DNA of 64,000 bases from Pseudomonadota bacterium (GTDB taxonomy: Bacteria; Pseudomonadota; Gammaproteobacteria; Burkholderiales; Burkholderiaceae_C): NCBI GenBank assembly GCA_020161775.1, contig JAIUOW010000017.1:52456-116455 (forward strand), written 5' to 3'. How positions within the stretch are numbered: position 1 is the first letter of the stretch; each line of letters opens with the position of its first letter. Positions 49,227 through 57,725 of this stretch are shown here, piece by piece. A model generated the notes under the pieces. The model worked only from the letters and a program-made list of their open reading frames with translations, was not told the origin of the DNA and searched no databases. A program made the position numbers and the translations under genes.

Positions 49227-50284
49227 GATGCCGCACCTTCCGCCGCTGCCGCAGCTTTCTTTTCGGCGTACCCGAAGTTGCGCGAAGCGTATCCCGCATA
49301 GAAGTCGGCGAAAGTCTGGTCCTCGTACTTCTTGGGAAGATCCGCGCCGTAGCAGGTCGGCGGACAGGAAATGACGGCGTCCAGATTCGGGTAAAGGAAG
49401 AAGATCGCTGAGTAGCGCTCCTCCAGGGTCGAGGCCAGCACGCGGTGAGGCGTCGCGATGAACTGGTCATTCGACCACGTTCGCAAGGTATCGCCCGTGT
49501 TGACCAGAATGCCCCCCTCCACAACCGGTTGTTCAATCCACGTTCCGGCGGCCGTCAGGATCTGCAGCCCAGGGGCGGTTGCCGGCGGAATCAAGGTCAG
49601 AAAGCTCAAATCCGTATGTCCGGGCAGGCCATACTGGTTTTCCTCGGGCTTGACCACGGGGTAGTACGCGCATCGCATCACTGAATCCGACCGCCCAAAC
49701 GCCTCGTCGAAGTGGTCCTGCGGCTGACCCAGCGCCATTGCCACCGGGGCCAGCAGGCACTTGGCCAGCTTGTCGAATTCCGCGTAGTAGTGCAAAAGCG
49801 CCTGCTTGTCTTGCGCGGCCAGCGCCTCCGGCCACTGGTTGTGCCCACGGAACCGTCGCTTCCCCCGGTGATCAGGATCCGACGGGTCAAGCTCCGGTCC
49901 AAACTTGAAGGCTTCCGTGGCCTGCGGCTTGACGACCTTGTCGAAGCTGTCGCCGTGGATGGCCACATTGGGCGCCTGCCAGCCGGCCTGATGTTCGTTC
50001 ATGCGAACCTTGCTTTTCTCCGAGGCCGGCAGCATGAAGAAGCTCTCCATTGCCGAAAATGCGCGACTGACCGTCTGGGGGTTGGCGCCGTGATTGACGA
50101 TGTAGAAAAAGCCAATCTCCGTGCAGGCTTTGCGGATCTTCTGGGCGACATCCACAAGCGCACCTGGCGAGCCCGCGAGATAGGCCCCCAGATCAACGAT
50201 AGGTATGTCCTCGGTAATCGCCTGGGACTGTTGACCGTCAACACTGATAGACGCCACGTGTCGGCGGCGAAGCGTATTGTTCAT
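49223..50284 (-). CDS. 2-oxoglutarate/Fe(II)-dependent oxygenase, IPNS-like
   Basis: The 353-residue protein has the double-stranded beta-helix of the isopenicillin N synthase group. The iron ligands His223 and Asp225 (PGHTDLSF) and His280 (ATPHRV) are in place, and the 2-oxoglutarate Arg290-x-Ser292 (ERYSAIFF) is present. The N-terminal DIPIVDLGAYL and GFFYIVNHGA are family features. It hydroxylates or desaturates an unknown operon substrate using O2 and 2-oxoglutarate in the cytoplasm. It overlaps the CoA-transferase A gene by 4 bp and lies 58 bp after the dehydrogenase gene. Confidence 0.9.
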   Translation of the reverse strand: MNNTLRRRHVASISVDGQQSQAITEDIPIVDLGAYLAGSPGALVDVAQKIRKACTEIGFFYIVNHGANPQTVSRAFSAMESFFMLPASEKSKVRMNEHQAGWQAPNVAIHGDSFDKVVKPQATEAFKFGPELDPSDPDHRGKRRFRGHNQWPEALAAQDKQALLHYYAEFDKLAKCLLAPVAMALGQPQDHFDEAFGRSDSVMRCAYYPVVKPEENQYGLPGHTDLSFLTLIPPATAPGLQILTAAGTWIEQPVVEGGILVNTGDTLRTWSNDQFIATPHRVLASTLEERYSAIFFLYPNLDAVISCPPTCYGADLPKKYEDQTFADFYAGYASRNFGYAEKKAAAAAEGAAS

Positions 50285-50342
50285 ACTGTTGTCTCGGTTA
50301 AGTTATGACGGATGACGCGTTCCACGCGTCGGTCATGGATGC

Positions 50343-51206
50343 TCAGCGGATTCCGGCAGCCCGCTCCGCGCAACGAATCACGGCGGCGTAGTCGGCGTCC
50401 GCGTCACCGTTGGCGACGGCCGCCTGCAGCGCCTGCAGGGTCAGTGCCGTCTGGGGCAGGGGCACACTCAGGCGTTGCGCCTCGCCAAGGATGAGATTGA
50501 CATCCTTGATCATTTGCAGGACGGAGAATGTTGGCGTGAAATCACGCTGCGCCAGCTGCGCTGATTTGGACTTAACGATCGGTGACGCCACGGCGCTGTT
50601 GGTCAACACGGTCCACATGTCTTCCCAACGCAGGCCCCCCTTGACTCCCAGTGTCAGCGACTCGGCCAGCATGGCGCTTGTCTGCGCGATCATGAGATTC
50701 ACCACGAGCTTCATGAGGCGAGCTTCTTCGCCCTCGCCCAACCAGTACTGGCTGCTTCCCCATGTACGCATCAGGGGCAGAACGCGCTCGTAGGCATCTT
50801 TCGGCCCCGACGCCAGAACCGTCAGCTGGGCCGCCTCGGCCATCAGGTTGTTGCCGGACAGCGTCGAGCGCAGGTAGGCGATTCGCCGCTCATGCAACTG
50901 TTCGGCAACGCGAACGGATATTGCAGGGGAAACCGTGCTCGTGTCGACATAGACCGCGTCCGTACGAGCATGGCGGGCCACGGCCTGAGCGGTCGCCCAG
51001 AGCGCTTCGTCATGCGGCAGCGAGGACAGGATGGCTTCGGCGGCTTCGATGCCCGCGTGTCCTTTTGCCACGGCCATGCCGTGCGCCGCTGCCTCCTGCA
51101 GCCTGCCCTCGCTCAGGTCGTCCACGGTCACGTCATGCCCCGCCGCGACGAGGTGCTTGCCCATGGGCAAGCCCATCTTACCGGCGCCGATCAGGTGGAT
51201 GCGCAC
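50343..51206 (-). CDS. NAD(P)-dependent 3-hydroxyisobutyrate-dehydrogenase-like oxidoreductase
   Basis: The 287-residue protein starts at GTG 51204-51206 with GGGAG upstream. The Rossmann loop IHLIGAGKMGLPMGKHLVAA opens it. DTSTVSPAISVRVAEQL, then STLSGNNLMAEAAQLTVLAS and the catalytic Lys in EARLMKLVVNLMIA are family marks of the beta-hydroxyacid dehydrogenases. It oxidises a hydroxy acid or reduces the keto form; the substrate is unknown. The upstream Bug gene stop is 1 bp away. Confidence 0.88.
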   Translation of the reverse strand: MRIHLIGAGKMGLPMGKHLVAAGHDVTVDDLSEGRLQEAAAHGMAVAKGHAGIEAAEAILSSLPHDEALWATAQAVARHARTDAVYVDTSTVSPAISVRVAEQLHERRIAYLRSTLSGNNLMAEAAQLTVLASGPKDAYERVLPLMRTWGSSQYWLGEGEEARLMKLVVNLMIAQTSAMLAESLTLGVKGGLRWEDMWTVLTNSAVASPIVKSKSAQLAQRDFTPTFSVLQMIKDVNLILGEAQRLSVPLPQTALTLQALQAAVANGDADADYAAVIRCAERAAGIR

Positions 51207-51207
51207 A

Positions 51208-52167
51208 TCAATCTCCCTTGATACCGAGTTCCGGCAACTCCTTGCGAAACCGCGCAACGTCCTGCTCCAGAGACTTGCGATAGTCCTGCGGCGTGGACAG
51301 CACGACCTTGGCCTTGGTGAGCTTCAGGTTGTTCTGGTAGGCAGGCTGCTTCACCGCCTCCACGGCCTGGGTGTAGAGGGCTTGAGCTTTGTCGGCAGAC
51401 ATCCCCGCCGGCGCCAGCAGTCCGGACCACGCCGGCACATCGACGTCCTTCAGGCCCAGTTCGCGGAAGGTCGGCACGCCGGGGAATTCCGGCTCCCGCT
51501 CCTCTGAAGAGATCGCCAATGCGCGCACCCGGCCGCCGTTGACCAACGGCAACGCGGTCGATGCGCCCATGAAAACCATGTTGATCTGCCCGCCGATCAG
51601 GTCATTCACCGGTGACGGATAGGGAACGTGAATCAGCTTGATGTTTGCCGCGCGCGCGAACATGGCGCCGATCACATGGGTGGTATTGCCGTTTCCGAAG
51701 GAGCCGTAGCTCAGTCGATCGGGCTGCGCCTTGGCCGCGGCGATCAGCTCCTGGATCGTCTTGTAGGGCGAGCTTGCCGGCACCAGCATCACGAACCCGG
51801 AGGATTTGCTGACGATCGTGATGGGCGTGAAGTCCTTGATAGGGTCATAGGGAAGGTTGGCGTACAGACCTGCATTGGTGGCATGGCCTGCCGTGGTGTA
51901 CAGCAGCACGGACCCATCGGGCTTGCCCTTGGCGACTTCAGAGGTGGCGATCCGGCCTCCTGCCCCCGGCTTGTTCTCGACGATGACGTTCTTGCCGCTT
52001 GCTTTGGCCAGCCCTTCGGCGAAGGCACGGGCGGCGACGTCGAAAGGGTTCCCGGCCGCAAGCGGCACGATGATGCGCACCAGGTCGGACTGGGCAAGCG
52101 CTGCAGCGGGAATGAGCGCAGCAACGAGCGCCATGCGCGGCAGGTTGCGGACGAATTTCTTGAACAT
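51208..52167 (-). CDS. Bug-family (TctC-like) periplasmic solute-binding protein
   Basis: The 319-residue protein has a signal peptide (cleavage near ALAQ, about 26), then VRIIVPLAAGNPFDVAARAF, the standard Bug opening. VENKPGAGGRIATSEVAKGK and IPPGSLLYTTAGHATN-like wording follow. FVMLVPASSPYKTIQELIAA and VPAWSGLLAPAGM complete the match. Bug proteins bind carboxylates and aromatic acids for tripartite transporters. No TctA/TctB membrane gene is nearby, so it may work with a distant transporter or as an orphan sensor. Confidence 0.9.
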   Translation of the reverse strand: MFKKFVRNLPRMALVAALIPAAALAQSDLVRIIVPLAAGNPFDVAARAFAEGLAKASGKNVIVENKPGAGGRIATSEVAKGKPDGSVLLYTTAGHATNAGLYANLPYDPIKDFTPITIVSKSSGFVMLVPASSPYKTIQELIAAAKAQPDRLSYGSFGNGNTTHVIGAMFARAANIKLIHVPYPSPVNDLIGGQINMVFMGASTALPLVNGGRVRALAISSEEREPEFPGVPTFRELGLKDVDVPAWSGLLAPAGMSADKAQALYTQAVEAVKQPAYQNNLKLTKAKVVLSTPQDYRKSLEQDVARFRKELPELGIKGD

Positions 52168-52200
52168 GGTTGTCTCCTTGGGTGGTTTAAAAGAAGCGGA

Positions 52201-53349
52201 TCACGCCGCCTTGAGGACTTCTGAAATCCAGTCGGCCATCGCATGGGTGGCCAGACTCATATTTCCGATGCTGCAGTGCTGTTCACCGCCTTCATCTGCT
52301 GTGAAGACGCGCAGGTCTTTGCGCGGTGCGTTCACGCAGCCATCAAAGGTTCTGCGTGCGTCTGTAACGGGGATCTGGCGGTCTTCCTCGCCATGCGTGA
52401 TGTAGACAGGCACGCGGATGCGGTCCAGCACACCCTCCAGCGTGAAGCGGTCCGTGATCTCCAGGCAGGCGTCGATGGTGCTGCACCCCAGCACCCACTT
52501 CACGTGCTCGAAGTAGTGGGGGACCGACTTCTGCGCAGACAAGGTGCCCGCAACCCGGGCGCGAAACCGCGTGCCCCAATCGTGGTTTGCTCCCCACGCG
52601 ACACAGCAGGCAAAGCGCGGCTCGAACGCTGCTGCGCGCGGCGCGTGGTAGCCACCCAGACTGAGCGCCATCATGCCGATGCGCTTTGGGTCAACGTCAG
52701 TGCGCGTTTGGAGGTAGTCGATGCATGCACCGGCCGGAAGCTCGGCTTCTGGGGCGTTGTGCAAGCTGTGCTTGCGAAGCGCCTCTCCCACCCCCGGGTT
52801 ATCGACCAGCAGGATGGAGACGCCGCGGCGCGCCAGCACGTCGGGCAGGCCGCACAGGTACAGGTACTCCTTGACGCCGTCCAGGCCGTTGAAGTGCACG
52901 ATGCACGGTGCCGGCGCCTGCGGATCGCCGACCGAAACCATCAGCGCGGGAAGCGACGTATCCCCAAAAGGGACCTTCACTTTTTCGCAGTTGGCGCCCG
53001 CGCATTCCACGTACTTCGAGAACGTCCAGAGCAGCTCGTCGTACGCGGCAAGCCGCGGCGGGTAATCATGCGCCGGAATCCGCTCCGCCGTGATGTACAT
53101 GACGCAGGCCCTGCGGTACTTCTCAGCGGCGGACAGACGATGGCCGGCCTTTTCGTCCTCGGTGGCAGAACCTGCCAGCTTCGCCGCGGCCTTTGCCCAA
53201 GCGCTGAAGAAGTCGTTCGCATGCGCCTGGTCGTCCTCGATGTCGCGCAGCGCCCTGCACGCGCGATCGACTTCGTCCATGTTTGCGCCGGCGTCCAATG
53301 CCATAGACAGGGCGAGGTTCCAGGAATAGACCTTGAAGTAATTGAACAT
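52201..53349 (-). CDS. Alpha/beta-hydrolase, 2,6-dihydroxypseudooxynicotine hydrolase-like
   Basis: The 382-residue protein has an N-terminal helical cap (residues 1-120, FSAWAKAAAKLAGSA then RRACVMYITAERIPA) and a hydrolase core with the nucleophile elbow ALSLGGYH (Ser near 229). Pairing of a long N-terminal cap with this core is the layout of DUF1100/FrsA-like and dihydroxypseudooxynicotine hydrolases, which can split carbon-carbon bonds of acyl aromatics. It is therefore a candidate for releasing the ring from a side chain in this pathway; substrate unproven. Confidence 0.83.
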   Translation of the reverse strand: MFNYFKVYSWNLALSMALDAGANMDEVDRACRALRDIEDDQAHANDFFSAWAKAAAKLAGSATEDEKAGHRLSAAEKYRRACVMYITAERIPAHDYPPRLAAYDELLWTFSKYVECAGANCEKVKVPFGDTSLPALMVSVGDPQAPAPCIVHFNGLDGVKEYLYLCGLPDVLARRGVSILLVDNPGVGEALRKHSLHNAPEAELPAGACIDYLQTRTDVDPKRIGMMALSLGGYHAPRAAAFEPRFACCVAWGANHDWGTRFRARVAGTLSAQKSVPHYFEHVKWVLGCSTIDACLEITDRFTLEGVLDRIRVPVYITHGEEDRQIPVTDARRTFDGCVNAPRKDLRVFTADEGGEQHCSIGNMSLATHAMADWISEVLKAA

Positions 53350-53390
53350 GGATTTCTCCTCGGGTTAAGACATGGGGTTCACGGGACCGG

Positions 53391-55061
53391 TCATAGACAC
53401 GCGATGCGCTCGGCCGCCATCTCCGCCAACATCAGCGTGGGCAGATTGGTGTTTGCACTGGTGATGTTCGGCATCACGGATGCATCGACCACAAACAGGT
53501 TGTGCGTGCCGTGGACGCGGAACGAGTCGTCGACAACGGCCATCGGATTGCGGATATCGCCCATGGCACAAGTTCCAACGGGGTGCCCCATCGGGCTGAT
53601 TGATGACAGAAGCTGCTCGTCAGAAACCGCGCGGCCCCCACCACGGCGCGCAACGGGTGCGCCGCTTTTGAAAGCCCGCCCGAAGATCGCCCGGCGCAAG
53701 GGGCCTGGCGCATTGGCCGCAGCCCCGGCGGCCATGGCGAGCACCTGGCCGGCCACTCCCGGGCGATTGAACTGCTTGACCGACAACGCCCCGGGCAGCA
53801 GGAATGCTTCGTGGTAGTCCGCAGCAACGGCAGGATCACGCAGCAGGCGCTCGCTCAGCCGTGCGGCCGCAAGCATGCGCGGCGCATCGGCCGGATCGGA
53901 TAGGAACCGGAAGTTCACTTCGGGATGAACCAGCGGGTCCGCACTCTTGAGCTTGACGGTACCGCGCGATTTTGGTGCGTACAGCGCGCTACCCACGAGC
54001 GCAAAGTCGGGGCCGAACGCTTGCCCGCTCACTCGTCCGATCATGAAGTTGAACAAGTCGCCAGGGGGCGCGCTCGGCAAACCCGAGGACGATCTGATGC
54101 CCGCGACGGCAAAGCGCCGCACATTCGCCGCCATCCTCTTGCCACGCGGCAGCGTGAGCGCGAAGAACATGTACGGATGGTTCTGCAGGTTCCGGCCGAC
54201 CCCCGGCAGGTCAATGACTGTCTTGACGCCTGATGACATCAGCTCTGCTGCCGACCCGACACCCGACCGCAACAGCAGTGCCGGTGAATGGATGCCGCCC
54301 GCGCAAACGATCACGCGACGTGCCCGCACCTCGACTGCGGTGCCATCCCGGATCGCTTCGACGCCCGTCACGAACCCTGTCCCGATATTCAGCCGGTTGA
54401 CCTGCGTGTTGGGCCAGATCATGAGGTTGGACCGCGCGCGGACGGCTGCGGTCAGGTAACAGCCTGCCGTGGTGACCCGTGCGCCGTCCTCGACGGCGTT
54501 CGGCATCGCGAAGAATCCGTCCGCGGATTGATGGTTGACGTCAGAGACGAACGGCAGTCCCAGTCGTTGCGCAGCCCCCTGCATCGAGTGGACGAAAGCC
54601 GGCCACTGGGCCTTCGGCACACGGCTGATTGCGTGGGGCCCGCCATCGACGTCACGCCGGTCCAGATCGTTCTCGACTTTGCGGAAGTGCGGCAGCACGG
54701 CGTCCCAAGAGAAGCCGCGCGCGCCCGCATCCGCCCATCGTTCATAGTCTGCAGGTACGCCACGCAGCGCGAACATGCCATTGATGCTGGACCCGCCGCC
54801 CAATACTCGGGCCTGTGGGTAAGGCGCAGAGGGCCCGTCGTCGCGCGAGGTCGCCGTGAGGTCGTTCCAGAAGTAGCCCGAATTGAGCGTTGACGTCGGG
54901 AACGGGTCCCGGATGTCCGCCGGCTCACGACCCGGCGACACATCAGGTCCGGCTTCAAGCAGCAGTACACGATTGACTCCACTTTCCGACAGACGTGCAG
55001 CCAAGGCCGCACCCGCGGTTCCGCCGCCAACGATCAGGAAGTCATGCTCCATATCGCTCAT
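53391..55061 (-). CDS. GMC-family FAD-dependent oxidoreductase
   Basis: The 556-residue flavoprotein has the dinucleotide loop FLIVGGGTAGAALAARLSES at residues 8-27, the GMC signature 1 ARVLGGGSSINGMFALRGVP, signature 2 CAGGIHSPALLLRSGVG, and the catalytic His segment SPMGHPVGTCAMGD with VVDASVMPNITSANTNLPTL near the C-terminus. It oxidises an alcohol, sugar or related group. No signal peptide is seen, so it is probably cytoplasmic. The gene overlaps the maleylacetate reductase gene by 4 bp. The substrate is unknown. Confidence 0.92.
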   Translation of the reverse strand: MSDMEHDFLIVGGGTAGAALAARLSESGVNRVLLLEAGPDVSPGREPADIRDPFPTSTLNSGYFWNDLTATSRDDGPSAPYPQARVLGGGSSINGMFALRGVPADYERWADAGARGFSWDAVLPHFRKVENDLDRRDVDGGPHAISRVPKAQWPAFVHSMQGAAQRLGLPFVSDVNHQSADGFFAMPNAVEDGARVTTAGCYLTAAVRARSNLMIWPNTQVNRLNIGTGFVTGVEAIRDGTAVEVRARRVIVCAGGIHSPALLLRSGVGSAAELMSSGVKTVIDLPGVGRNLQNHPYMFFALTLPRGKRMAANVRRFAVAGIRSSSGLPSAPPGDLFNFMIGRVSGQAFGPDFALVGSALYAPKSRGTVKLKSADPLVHPEVNFRFLSDPADAPRMLAAARLSERLLRDPAVAADYHEAFLLPGALSVKQFNRPGVAGQVLAMAAGAAANAPGPLRRAIFGRAFKSGAPVARRGGGRAVSDEQLLSSISPMGHPVGTCAMGDIRNPMAVVDDSFRVHGTHNLFVVDASVMPNITSANTNLPTLMLAEMAAERIACL

Positions 55062-56128
55062 ACCCTGCCCTCAGGGCGTTCGCCAGACCAGGCCTGGTCC
55101 AGCAACCGCGCCAGTGCATCCGCCTCCAGGGCACGGGGGTTCCAGTAGGGGTTGGCAAGCGCGAGCTCCAGCACGCGCCCCAAACCATCGCGAGGCATGC
55201 CGATGTCGCGCAAGGCCGTCGGCGCACCCAGCTCGCGCGCGAGGTCGAAGACGCCTGTGGCGGCATCCATGGCGCCGAGTGCTGCGGCAATCCGCTCAAT
55301 GGCGTTCGGCGCAGCGGGTGCGTTGTAGGCCAGCGCGTGCGGAAGTACCACCGTGTGGGTCTCCGCATGCGGCAAGTTGAAGCTGCCGCCCAGGGTATGG
55401 CACAACTTGTGGTGCAGGGCCATGCCAACGTGCCCTAACACCGAGCCACACAACCAGGCGCCATAGAGGCAGTCGGTACGTGAAGAGATGTCAGCTGCAG
55501 CACCCTGGATACCCCGCAGCCCCCGTGCCAGAGCGCGGATACCCTCTTCAGCCATGAGCGACATCACGGGGTTACCGTCCTGAGCGTAGAGCCCTTCCGC
55601 GGCATGGGCGATGGCATTGATTCCGCTGACCACCGACATCGGCACAGGCAGATGCGCGGACAGTTCCGGGTCGTACAGCACGGTTCGCGGCAGCACCCTA
55701 AGATCGCGCCCGGTCTTCTTCACGCCATCCTCGGTGATGCCATAGATGGGCGTCATTTCGGAGCCGGCATAGGTTGTGGGCACGGCAACGATCGGCAGCC
55801 CGGACTCCAGGGCAATGGCCTTGCCCAAACCGACCGTCGAGCCGCCACCGATGGCGATCGCACAGTCTGCACCGACCTTGCTGGCGTATTGCCGTGCCAG
55901 CCTGGCCGACTCGATGGGAACGTGCATCTCGGCGCCGCCGAAGACGCCGGCGCTGGCCTCTCCCAGCAGCGCTGATGCCGTCTCGGCGATTTCCACCTGC
56001 TGCGGCGTGCACAGCACCAGCGCCCGGCGGGCGCCAAGCGCCTGGACCTCTTGCGCCAACCGTTGCAGACTGCCCCGCCCGAAGACCACGCGGGACGGCT
56101 GGGCTGTGAAGATGAAGTCGCGGATCAT
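55058..56128 (-). CDS. Maleylacetate reductase
   Basis: The 356-residue iron-dependent-alcohol-dehydrogenase-like enzyme reduces maleylacetate to 3-oxoadipate with NAD(P)H. It starts FIFTAQPSRVVFGRGSLQRL, the typical MAR opening, then IAIGGGSTVGLGKAIALESG and VPTTYAGSEMTPIYG. MALHHKLCHTLGGSFNLPHA with ETHTVVLPHALAYN carries the His-rich site. Next to hydroxyquinol dioxygenase in the same operon it completes ring cleavage. Spacing to the Dabb gene is 2 bp. Confidence 0.94.
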   Translation of the reverse strand: MIRDFIFTAQPSRVVFGRGSLQRLAQEVQALGARRALVLCTPQQVEIAETASALLGEASAGVFGGAEMHVPIESARLARQYASKVGADCAIAIGGGSTVGLGKAIALESGLPIVAVPTTYAGSEMTPIYGITEDGVKKTGRDLRVLPRTVLYDPELSAHLPVPMSVVSGINAIAHAAEGLYAQDGNPVMSLMAEEGIRALARGLRGIQGAAADISSRTDCLYGAWLCGSVLGHVGMALHHKLCHTLGGSFNLPHAETHTVVLPHALAYNAPAAPNAIERIAAALGAMDAATGVFDLARELGAPTALRDIGMPRDGLGRVLELALANPYWNPRALEADALARLLDQAWSGERPEGRV

Positions 56129-56130
56129 GA

Positions 56131-56436
56131 TCAGCTCACGACGTAGTCGACTTGGTGGCGGCTGATGCGCATGTCGCCCAGCTCATCGCGAACGCGCAGA
56201 TGCGCAGGGTGCGTGGCATAGGCCGCCAGTGACTCCAGAGTGTCGAAGACGCTGTAGAGCACCACATCGCATGCGTAGTCCACGCCACTGGAGTCCACGC
56301 CGACTTCCAGATGCAGCAGGCCGGGGATGAGGCCGTGCAGCCCCTCGAATCTGGAGCGCAGGAACTCGACGGCCTCCGCCTTCTTCACAGGCGATTCGCC
56401 GCGCACGTTCCACATGACGATGTGCTTGATGGGCAT
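56131..56436 (-). CDS. Dabb (stress-responsive A/B barrel) domain protein
   Basis: The 101-residue protein starts at the ATG 56434-56436 (MPIKHIVMWNVRGESP), the Dabb opening, and continues LEVGVDSSGVDYACDVVLYS then FDTLESLAAYATHPAHLRVR. Dabb proteins are dimeric ferredoxin-like barrels; some are cyclases or degrade aromatics, most have unknown roles. In this operon it may handle a reactive pathway intermediate. It lies 4 bp downstream of the YciI gene and 2 bp upstream of the maleylacetate reductase gene. Confidence 0.88.
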   Translation of the reverse strand: MPIKHIVMWNVRGESPVKKAEAVEFLRSRFEGLHGLIPGLLHLEVGVDSSGVDYACDVVLYSVFDTLESLAAYATHPAHLRVRDELGDMRISRHQVDYVVS

Positions 56437-56440
56437 CGCG

Positions 56441-56743
56441 CTAAGCCGCAGGAAAACCGGCCTTTTGCGGCCAGAGGTTGACGAACGGCAGTACCGAGAC
56501 CGCTTCATACAGCCCGGCTTTGGTGAACGGCTCGTGAGCCATCCAGGCCTCGGCCGCTGCGCGGTCCTGGAAGTCGATGGCCAGCAAGCTGCCGATCATG
56601 GTGTGGCCGTCGTCTTCGGTGAGCGGTCCGGCGAATGCAATGCGATCTGCCACGGCGGCCAGATAGACCTTGTGCTCCGGCCGGACGCGCTGACGCAGAT
56701 CGCCTGCGTCGGCACGGTCGATGAGGTGGAAAACGAATATCAC
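56441..56743 (-). CDS. YciI-like protein
   Basis: The 100-residue protein starts at GTG 56741-56743 after GGAGG. It has the YciI fold marks: VFHLIDRADAGDLRQRVRPE, then FAGPLTEDDGHTMIGSLLAI, FQDRAAAEAWMAHEPFTKAG and LYEAVSVLPFVN. YciI-like domains of dioxygenase clusters include dehalogenases and lactone isomerases, so a pathway-side reaction is plausible. The longer reading through 57070 is a shadow of the binding-protein gene. It lies 19 bp after that gene. Confidence 0.87.
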   Translation of the reverse strand: MIFVFHLIDRADAGDLRQRVRPEHKVYLAAVADRIAFAGPLTEDDGHTMIGSLLAIDFQDRAAAEAWMAHEPFTKAGLYEAVSVLPFVNLWPQKAGFPAA

Positions 56744-56762
56744 GAGACCTCCGGGCTGTACA

Positions 56763-57725
56763 TCACTTGACCGCTTCTTCCCACGTGGGGCAGGTGCGGG
56801 ACTCGACAGGGGTTTCCCAGCGCTGATAGTTGCTCTTGTCGATGACGGTGGCGGGAAAGACGATGTCCTTCTGCACGGGCTGTTTGCGCAGGCTGCGTAC
56901 GGCCGACATCGTCGACAGACAGCCTTGCATGAAGCCGTTGTAGTCGCCGGTCGCCAGCATCTTTCCGGCCTTGATCGCGTCGATCGCTTCCTTGGTCCCG
57001 TTGATACCGACCACATTCGCCTTGCGGTTGGCAGCGTCCAGGGCTTCGACAACACCGCCGGCCATGGCATCGTTTGCGGCGAACACGCCGTCGATCTTGG
57101 GGTGCGACTGCATCAGGTTCTCCATCACCTGCAGCGCCTGCAACCGCTGGTAGTTGCCCGGTTGCGATGCCAGGACCTTGACGCCGGGCGCCTCCTTGAC
57201 AGCGTCATTGAAGCCGCGCATGCGGTCGATGCTGGTCAACGATCCCTTGACGCCTTCGATGGCAACCAGGTTGCCTTGCCCACCCAATGACTTGATCAGG
57301 TGACGGGCCGTCTCCAGTCCAAGCCGGTAATCACTGGCCCCCACGAATGCGACGAAGTTGCCGCTTTCGCTGCGGTCGGTCACGTTGACGACCGGAATCT
57401 TGGCGCCGTTGATCTTCGCAACGGCGGGCACCATGGCCTTGTAGTCGACCGGTGTGAAAACGATCGCGTCGGGCTTTTTGATGATCACGTCCTCCACCTG
57501 GCTCATCTGCTCCGGAATGCTGTCAGGCTTGGTCGGCACGTAGTGCGTGACTCTCGCGTTCATCTGCTTGGCCGCAGATTCGGCGCCAAGCCGTACGGCC
57601 TGAAAGAACGGATTGGTCTGGTTCTTGGTGAACACCGCGATGCGTTCACCGTTCGCAAAGCACGGCAGGGCTGCACAGGTTGCCGCGGCGGCAAGCGCGA
57701 CACGGGCCATCGTCTTCATCTTCAT
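56763..57725 (-). CDS. RbsB-like periplasmic sugar-binding protein
   Basis: The 320-residue protein has a signal peptide (cleavage after FAN near 25) and a type I periplasmic-binding fold. It starts IAVFTKNQTNPFFQAVRLGA, then VEDVIIKKPDAIVFTPVDYK, the ligand-contact region NVTDRSESGNFVAFVGASDY, and VFAANDAMAGGVVEAL. It is the binding protein of the RbsA/RbsC/RbsC importer of the same operon. Ligand: a sugar, sugar alcohol or glycosylated compound, not predictable further. It overlaps the permease gene by 4 bp. Confidence 0.92.
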   Translation of the reverse strand: MKMKTMARVALAAAATCAALPCFANGERIAVFTKNQTNPFFQAVRLGAESAAKQMNARVTHYVPTKPDSIPEQMSQVEDVIIKKPDAIVFTPVDYKAMVPAVAKINGAKIPVVNVTDRSESGNFVAFVGASDYRLGLETARHLIKSLGGQGNLVAIEGVKGSLTSIDRMRGFNDAVKEAPGVKVLASQPGNYQRLQALQVMENLMQSHPKIDGVFAANDAMAGGVVEALDAANRKANVVGINGTKEAIDAIKAGKMLATGDYNGFMQGCLSTMSAVRSLRKQPVQKDIVFPATVIDKSNYQRWETPVESRTCPTWEEAVK

